Position numbers and translations under genes: made by a program
Notes under the pieces: model-generated
Databases searched by the model: none
The model's input: the letters and a program-made list of their open reading frames with translations, nothing else
What the model was told of the DNA's origin: nothing
Assembly (NCBI RefSeq): GCF_027580225.2
Contig: NC_073340.2
Coordinates: 35,064,001 to 35,128,000 of the forward strand
Source of the DNA: Misgurnus anguillicaudatus
Lineage: Eukaryota > Chordata > Actinopteri > Cypriniformes > Cobitidae
Length of the DNA: 64,000 bases
Direction of reading: 5' to 3'
Shown here: positions 57,546 to 64,000 of the stretch, one piece after another
Numbering within the stretch: position 1 is the stretch's first letter
Layout of the letters: every line of letters starts with the position of its first letter

Positions 57546-57574
57546 GTACAAAGTGTCAATTTTAACATATTATA

Positions 57575-58170
57575 ATAAATTATCTGTGGGGTATTTTCAG
57601 CTAAAACTTCACATATGCACACTGGGGACAACAAAGACTTATTTTACACCTTTTAAAAAAATCTCATAATATGACTATTTTAAAGCATTTATGAGTCAAA
57701 AGAAGTGTGGAGTTATATAAACTCTGAAAAAGTGTTGAAATCAACTCTCTTTTAACCAGTTAATTTAACACTGGACTTTTGCTGTGTATAGTTCTGCTAC
57801 AGGGCGGAATGAGGACAGCAGGAACGTCTGTAGACTTTGGGCCCAGGTGAAAAAGTACTACACTTTAATAATATACTTAAAGTGCTCTATTTTCGCACAC
57901 TATTTTTGTACTTAATATACTAAAAGTTCATCTTTAGTACTTCTTAAGATTATCTAAGTGTACTTCACTGTGCTATTTTGAGACACCATGAATTTGAACT
58001 AATATGCACTTTTAACATACTGTATCTGTATTAAAAAATGTATTTAGTTAACACTTGTATTAAACTTAAACCCAACTTTCATACAAACACTGAAAACCCT
58101 AATAAGTTGATTGAACTCAATTTAATTGAGGAATGGGGTCTCCCAAAACGTGCATATTTTAGTTTACATA
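57575..58170. repeat. Repeat fragments, no gene
   Basis: 57575-57690 is an antisense piece of the repeat at 24371. The remainder has AAGTGTACTTNA words of a dispersed repeat. Confidence 0.4.
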
Positions 58171-59790
58171 CACTGTAAAAAACAACCTATAGAATTTACT
58201 CAAAAAAATTGTTGTAACAATTTGCACTCACTTTGTTTGAGTAAATTATATCCTATATATTTGATTAAAGAGTACCTACATTTAATTAATATGATAAACT
58301 AAAAAAAATTAGGTAAGGTCTACCTATTTTTTTCATAACTAATTACTTATTCTTTTTTTTATAACATTAACCCTATTGGTATTAAGGCACAGATCTATTA
58401 AATTATTATTAATAATGATAAGCCGTTAAGAAACATTACATATTACTTATTCAGAGAGGGTTGAATAAGAAAATAGGCATACACAAGATTGCATAAATTG
58501 CTTGCTTTATTGACCAAATAACATTCTGTAAACATTTAAAACTATTTATTGGAAGTACAAAATAACCCCAATACATTTCAAGTGAAATACAATATATCAT
58601 AGTTTTACATAAAGCTTCTTGAACATATTATTTCATAAAAAAATAAACCAAAGTCTTCATGAGATGTTAAAAAACCATTAAAAGCAAGATTCCTAAATGA
58701 TGTTCTTCACGTTATCCTTAGAAAATGAAAGAAGACAATAATATGAGAGGAAAAACTGATCTCATTTACCTCAGAAGACTAGCATGCTATATCGATACAA
58801 ACAAACATTGCAACTTCATTTAAAACTTATTAAGTGCAAAAATACAACTTCATATTATGCTATAACTCACAGTACACGTGCATAAAACATTGAACACTAA
58901 CAAGAAGTACTTACATTCAATTTTAAGTGATTCAACTTCATATACAAGTCTCATATATAACATATGAACTCCGAAATACTTTTTTGAACAGACATTACAA
59001 AGCGAAAGGCAACGTATATATCCGTAAATGATAATAATAATAATAATAATAAAATGGCTTCATAAATGGATCCCTTCTAAAACAAAACTCAATATTAAAT
59101 GCAAGAAAACGTTTACAGTAATTATCTAGCATCGACAGCTATACCGTTGTTTGTTTTATCTGCTCGACGCCCTCCCGTCTGTATCGTACATCAACCGTCC
59201 GCTGCTCTCTCTCTCGTCACGTGGCTTGCTCAAGTTCAACCACTCATATTGAGCAGCTCCGCTGTTCACGAGATTCAGACATGTAAATAATAATAATGGA
59301 AGTTAATATTTTAATCATAAATATGGATTTTTATTCGTATTCGCAGGTGCAAGAACTGGGCGATGTTTTCAAAGCTAACCTGACTGACATATTCTAACCT
59401 ATCAATCTGTCAACAACAGAGACAGAGAAGCACGCAAATGACTAAACTTCTGGTAGATTTTACAGTTAACCAACTTAACATTTCCATTCATGATGATATC
59501 AACAAGTTAAATAAAAACTTACCTGTCAACAAACCGCAGTTCTCCCGCCGATATGATATGAAAAATGGTGACTCGAGTCCCGCCTGGATGTTGATTCACT
59601 TTGCGGTGCTAAGGCCAATATTTTGGGGTATATGTTACTTATTTTTTTAGTATTGCAGTTATTACTGTTAAAAATTGGATAGAGTATACCCATTATTTTT
59701 TATTTTACTTGCTAGCTTATATACTTAATTAAATTATAACTCATTTTCATGGGTTAAATTTAACACCCTCCAGAGTAATTTTTTACAGTG
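58171..59790. mobile_element. CACTGT-ended element, 1.6 kb
   Basis: CACTGTAAAAAA and its complement at the two ends, each flanked by TA. AT-rich, with a short GC-richer part at 59150-59280. No transposase recognised. Confidence 0.45.
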
Positions 59791-60354
59791 TAACGTGGTG
59801 CTTATGTAGACTTGACTTAAATTGTTTAGTTCACCAAACTTTACGATTATTTAATGTACTTAAACAATAAAGTTCACTTAACTTAGTGTTAATTCTAGTG
59901 TACTTGAATATTTAAGAAAACTCAACATGACAATTTAACTGACATTAGAATTTAATTCTAAAGAATTAATTCAAATTCTATTTCTTTAATTTTAAAGTTA
60001 TTACCTTTGACTGTAAGCTTTCTGCACACTGCACTTAAATGAAACAATGACAACAATTTTAAGTTGAATAGACTTAATGTTTTAATTTCTTCCAATATTC
60101 CTGCACTCTTAACCCTGATTAATTGACATTACTAGAAATTTGTAAGGAAACCCGTTGCATATAACTTTAGTTTTATCACTTTATATTACTTTTGATATTA
60201 TAACTTATAAATGGTATTATAACACAAAATTAATGACTGACTTTAAGTCAATCATTGAATAAACGTGATTCTCCACACACAAAACTGTGTTTTGACATAC
60301 ATTGTCGTATGAAAAAACAACACAAATAACAATATTTGTCTTGAAGTTATGTAA
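59791..60354. other. No gene seen
   Basis: AT-rich spacer. Confidence 0.35.
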
Positions 60355-60840
60355 CTTCAAAGGGTTTTCTTTAAAATGATATAAAGATATTGCATTTATT
60401 CCACTGTATGTGGTTATGGGGACACTTCAAATGTTTTAGGCAGAAATTGTATACAAAACGGGTATTATTCCTCCCTTCAGTTGGAGTAAAATAACTTTTG
60501 CATAGATTACGATAGAGAAAAAAATATTTTTCCTCTGTAAGGTGACAATTGCTGGAATTAAATAAAGCTGTCTGCAGGTTGCTGGAGCACCCAGGGCCAG
60601 AGTTATACACTTTCAAATAAAAACTTTAGAAAAAAACATCAAAAAGCGCCTATTTATTTTTGTGTTTATTAGAGGACTGACAACACATACAACCATGTTT
60701 AGCACTTTCAACAGTGTTTTATGTAATTTCAAAGGGTTTCCTGTAAAATGATACCAAACTTTTGTATGTAAACCTCTGCATGTGGGTATGAGAAGCTTTT
60801 GAAATTGGGTAGGCCAAATCCAGGTGAAAATCCTCAAAAT
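60355..60840. repeat. Imperfect tandem duplication
   Basis: TTCAAAGGGTTTTCTTTAAA at about 60357 and TTCAAAGGGTTTCCTGTAAA at about 60728 begin two related blocks. Confidence 0.6.
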
Positions 60841-60879
60841 AGCTTCAGGGTGTAAGAAGATAACTAATGTTTTTTTTTT

Positions 60880-61520
60880 ATTTCACCAATTTTCTGTTTA
60901 TCTCTTATTTACTTTATGGGATAAGTGAAGAGCATCAGCAGAGAAACTTCAGAATACAAACAATACATTCAGCAGTTATTCATGACATGTGATACATTTA
61001 TAATACAACAAAACTTTAGACTGATAAAAGAACAGACATCAATCATTATATAGTATATAAATACACTTTATGTCGTCCCCCCCCCAAAAAAAATCTGCAG
61101 GTAGGCAATATAATCATGATAAACATTTTGGTTCTTTATATTAAAATTAGTTTGAAGATGCATAAAGTTTCAAAAACAGAAGTTACCAATGCCAAATGCA
61201 GAGAATAAAGCATTGAATAAATTAGAGAAATACAAGCAAACACAGTTTGGTCTGTGCGTCTTAATAAGTTTATAGAGGCCAAGTGTTGATTTTAAAATTA
61301 TTTTCTTTAACATATTAATATGGAGAAAATACTACAAGTCATTTGACATTTAAGCTGTATGTACAATACAATCTGATAAAACAGATCAGTAACAATCATA
61401 TTTCACAGAAATATAAAACAGAAAACGGAGCTTTAGTCTTTACCATACAATCAAAGACTCCTAAATATTAGGTTGATGTGATGCTGTTGTTACATGGACA
61501 CGGTCTGAGCATTCACTGAT
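60880..61520 (-). other. Probable R5 3' UTR
   Basis: It contains family motifs such as GATAAAACAGATCAGTAACAA and CATATTTCACAGAAATA seen in the other 3' UTRs. No independent gene is seen. Confidence 0.4.
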
Positions 61521-61522
61521 GT

Positions 61523-61695
61523 TTATTTTAACACTGCTTCTTCATCTGAAGGTTCACTGATGTTATTTTCACGTGCAGCCATATTATAATCCTGTGGAGG
61601 TCTAGACGTCTTCCGTCTCTTCCAGAGAAACAATGCCACAGCCACAATGGCGAAACAGCTCAAGAGACAAAGGATGACAGCAATCGTTGTTTTAT
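61523..61695 (-). CDS. R5 transmembrane and tail exon
   Basis: Acceptor TATTTATTTTAG. One 20-residue hydrophobic helix, a basic KRRK stop and a 32-residue acidic tail with one Tyr. It differs from the R1-R4 helix but shares DYNM and NNIS with their tails. Confidence 0.7.
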
Positions 61696-62318
61696 CTAAA
61701 ATAAATATAGAGGTGCATTTAAACATGATTATGACATTGCAATCTCAGTGTTTTAGATTGGATCTCTTCAGTACTGCATATGTGAATCATGTGATTAAAT
61801 TATCTCAATATCTATAAACTCTGCTTTGATCAGTTACACATTGGTTGCTATATTGGAGACGTTGTTAAGCATTTAAAACTCTTTAAAATTATTTATTTTC
61901 CAATGAGTTAATCTGTGATCAATAATTACTGGAATAAGTTCATACCTGTTTGGACAGGAGGTTTCTCTGAAGATTTACCTGTTAACAGATTTTTAAATGA
62001 CTGTAATAAACCCCAAATATACAGTATAATATATAACATAAACAATGTTTATATACTGTTACAACATTCTTGATTAAGACTAAAATGGGTTGATGTAATA
62101 TTTAGCATGAGTTTATTAGTATTAACTTTGATGACAGCAACTCAATCTGACATGAATTCAATAATCAGTGATGAATAAATATTGAAGGAATGAATACCTG
62201 TCTCATCTTTAACAGCACCCGTAAACAGATTTAAAAATCAATGTTAATAAATTCATGATGAAAATGTATTTCATTACAAACAATGTTTTGTAATGTTTTA
62301 ATAGAAGTTAAACTATAC

Positions 62319-62516
62319 CTGCTATATTTGCAGAGAATAATCTTGTGTGTGATCCACAGTTGGTTTGCAAAAAGAATGTGAATGTTGTTGTCATGAGTTT
62401 ATTTGCAGTGTAAGTACATGACAATCTGCTCTCTTGTTTACAGGAATCCTTACTGAATTCCTCTTTACAGATTGTTGGGTAATCTGCAGTCACATCTTCA
62501 CAGTTAATTATGATAT
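62319..62516 (-). CDS. R5 Ig exon with 90-bp in-frame deletion
   Basis: 198 bp, phase 1-1, with intact acceptor TTTTGCAG and donor. The deletion junction falls where R3 has related short sequences (CTGCTGTCATATT and GTGCAGTCACATT), which suggests slippage. Confidence 0.7.
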
Positions 62517-62639
62517 CTGCAAAAGAACAGATGATATTAACTGTATTCAACAACTCAATAAAAGCATATATTTTATGAAATGAATAAGAAATGAGAAATG
62601 AATTAAACATCTATATAGACTTATTACTATTTGCTAACC

Positions 62640-62922
62640 TATAGTTTTTTAAAGCTATTTATTTTCGAATTTGTTGATCACTCCAACAATCACTTTTTTT
62701 CAAATAAATGAAGGCTATTGCTTATTTTCTAATGTGTTATTAATCCTTTACTTAACTTGCCAGTAAATAATAACTATACTATTATTCAATTTAGCAAAGT
62801 AAGTCAAGTCACAAGTGCATTTACACAATCTGTGTGCTGTATCAATGTAAAACATGCCATGTGTTTGCTGTTGATTTAAGACCCAAAATAAACTGCATAA
62901 TATATAACATGAACAATGTTTA
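62640..62922 (-). pseudogene. Intron relic of a further receptor copy or of R5
   Basis: AAAATAAACTGCATAATATA and AACATGAACAATGTTTA match intron sequence near 43262 in R4. The Tc1 copy inserted at the end of this match. Confidence 0.45.
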
Positions 62923-64000
62923 CAGTTGAAAGAAAAAGTATGTGAACCCTTTGGGCTTACTTGGATTTCTTCATAAATTGGTCATAAAATGTGTTCTGAT
63001 CTTCATCTAAGTCACAAAAATAGAGAAACACAATCTGCTTAAACTAATACCGCACAAACATTATACATTTTCATGTTTTTATTGAACACAACATGCAAAC
63101 ATCCATAGCGCAGGGCGGAAAAATATGTGAAACCCTAGGCTAATGACATCTCCAAGAGCTAATTGGAGCCAGGAGTCAGCCAACCTGGGGTACAATCAAT
63201 GTGATGAGATTGGATGTGTTGATTAAAGCTGCCCTGTCAGATTGTCTACAAATGGAGAAAGTTCAGCACTGTTGCTACACTCCCTAGGTGTGGTCGTCCT
63301 GTAAAGATGACTGCAAGAGCACAGCGGAGAATGCTCAATGAGGTGAAGAAGAATCCTAGAGTGTCTGCTAAAGACTTACAGAAATCTCTGGCACATGCTA
63401 ACATTTTTGTTGACAAATCTACAATAAGGAAAACATTAAACAAGAATGGACTTCATGGGAGGACACCACGGAGGAAGCCACTGCTGTCCAAAAAAAAAAA
63501 ACATTGCAGTTTGAAGTTTGCAAAAGAGCACCTGGATGTTCCACAGCACTACTGGCAAAACATTCTGTGGACAGATGAAACCAAAATTGAGTTGTTTGGA
63601 AAGAACACACAACACTATGTGTGAAGAACAAAAGACACAGCACACCAACATCAAAACCTCATCCCAACTGTGAAATATGGTGGAGGGGGCATCATGGTTT
63701 GGGGCTGCTTTGCTGCTCAGGCCTTGGACGGATTACTGTCATCGATGGAAAAATTAATTCCAAAGTTTATCAAGACATTTTGCAGGACAACTTAAGACCA
63801 TCTGTCTGCCAACTGAAGCTTAACAGAGGATGGACGATGCAACAGGACAACGACCCAAAGCATAGAAGTAAATCAACAACAGAATGGCTTCAACAGAAGA
63901 AAATACGCCTTCTGGAGTGGCCCAGTCAGAGTCCTGACCTCAACCCGATTGAGATGCTGTGGCATGACCTCAAGAGAGCAATTCACACCAGACATCCCAA
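62923..64000 (+). pseudogene. Tc1 transposon, partial at window edge, nearly intact transposase
   Basis: TA/CAGTTGAAAGAAAAAGTATG starts the left end. The transposase reads [51 protein letters not shown], then a TGA stop (63622-63624). It continues YGGGGIMVWGCFAA, and after a +1 shift IDGKINSKVYQDIL, QQDNDPKHRS and [19 protein letters not shown]. All three DDE positions (D, D, E) are present. The right end lies outside the window. Confidence 0.9.

Larger units (their letters stand above)
61523..62516 (-). pseudogene. R5: divergent receptor with truncated Ig exon
   Basis: Exons right to left: Ig 62516-62319, cassette 62218-62198 with a damaged acceptor, stalk 61978-61946, transmembrane/tail 61695-61523. 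The Ig exon runs DIIINCEDVTA straight into DYPTICKEEF, lacking 30 residues present in R1 (from HVGDK to FINTA), including the LTC cysteine and the CC pair. It then keeps SCTY and TNCGS. The terminal exon is of a different type: TTIAVILCLLSCFAIVAVAL, then KRRK, a tail DYNMAARENNISEPSDEE and ending AVLK. No signal exon lies before the window edge, where a Tc1 copy intervenes. The frame is open throughout, so a short product is possible, but an Ig fold is unlikely. Confidence 0.6.

Overview
The window looks like nuclear DNA of a teleost fish, most likely a cyprinid. It is AT-rich, genes have short exons and long introns, and most of it is built from fish-type repeats: Tc1/mariner, IS630-like, hAT, PIF/Harbinger-like, piggyBac-like and CACTA-like elements, LTR solo copies, LINE fragments and tRNA-derived SINEs. 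No rRNA, functional tRNA, CRISPR array or bacterial operon was seen. The species call is inference from repeat content; I could not run a search.

The genic theme is one family: a minus-strand cluster of small type I membrane proteins with a single cysteine-rich immunoglobulin-like domain. I call the loci R1 (7.4-8.4 kb), R2 (9.8-21.2 kb), R3 (32.9-36.1 kb), R4 (42.6-51.7 kb) and R5 (61.5-62.5 kb). The shared exon plan is a 5' UTR exon, a signal-peptide exon (MMGxVxVVL...), an Ig exon (about 95 codons), a 21-bp cassette exon, a short stalk exon, and a transmembrane/tail exon. Every internal coding exon is phase 1-1, so exons can be skipped or joined without a frameshift. R4 looks most intact. 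R3 has lost its signal-exon splice donor, R5 has a 90-bp in-frame deletion in the Ig exon, and the R2 transmembrane exon is dead. R1 arose by an internal tandem duplication (6495-8642 against 8655-14110) that did not copy a signal exon, so R1 and R2 may be one gene with two Ig domains.

Layout: 0.2-3.0 kb, a MITE, a SINE and a 28-unit GACGTC minisatellite ending in a CACTA-like terminus. 3.1-6.3 kb, LINE, hAT-like and IS630-like remnants. 6.5-14.5 kb, R1/R2 duplication, with a triple-nested insertion at 10.05-13.12 kb. 14.8-20.3 kb, a (CA)n tract and IS630-like elements carrying Harbinger-like and hAT-like MITEs, all in the R2 5' intron. 21-25 kb, R2 CpG-rich first exon and assorted repeats. 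25.4-32.9 kb, the R3 3' UTR split by about 7.2 kb of mobile DNA (Tc1 with a solo LTR inside; a CACTG-ended element with helically phased palindromes). 32.9-36.1 kb, R3. 36.5-41.2 kb, a Tc1-like copy holding a 1.94-kb LTR, then LINE pseudogenes. 42.6-51.7 kb, R4 with hAT-filled introns. 52.2-57.3 kb, a Tc1 relic and a transposon (7-bp target duplication) carrying the first exon of a RecQ-like helicase, itself split by a second TIR element. 58.2-59.8 kb, another CACTG-ended element. 61.5-62.6 kb, R5. 62.9 kb to the end, a fairly young Tc1 copy running off the edge.

The receptor loci probably act at the cell surface, perhaps in immunity (inference from fold, tandem paralogy and an IRF-like promoter motif at R3 and R4). 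The mobile elements explain most of the remaining sequence and several of the gene-breaking events.
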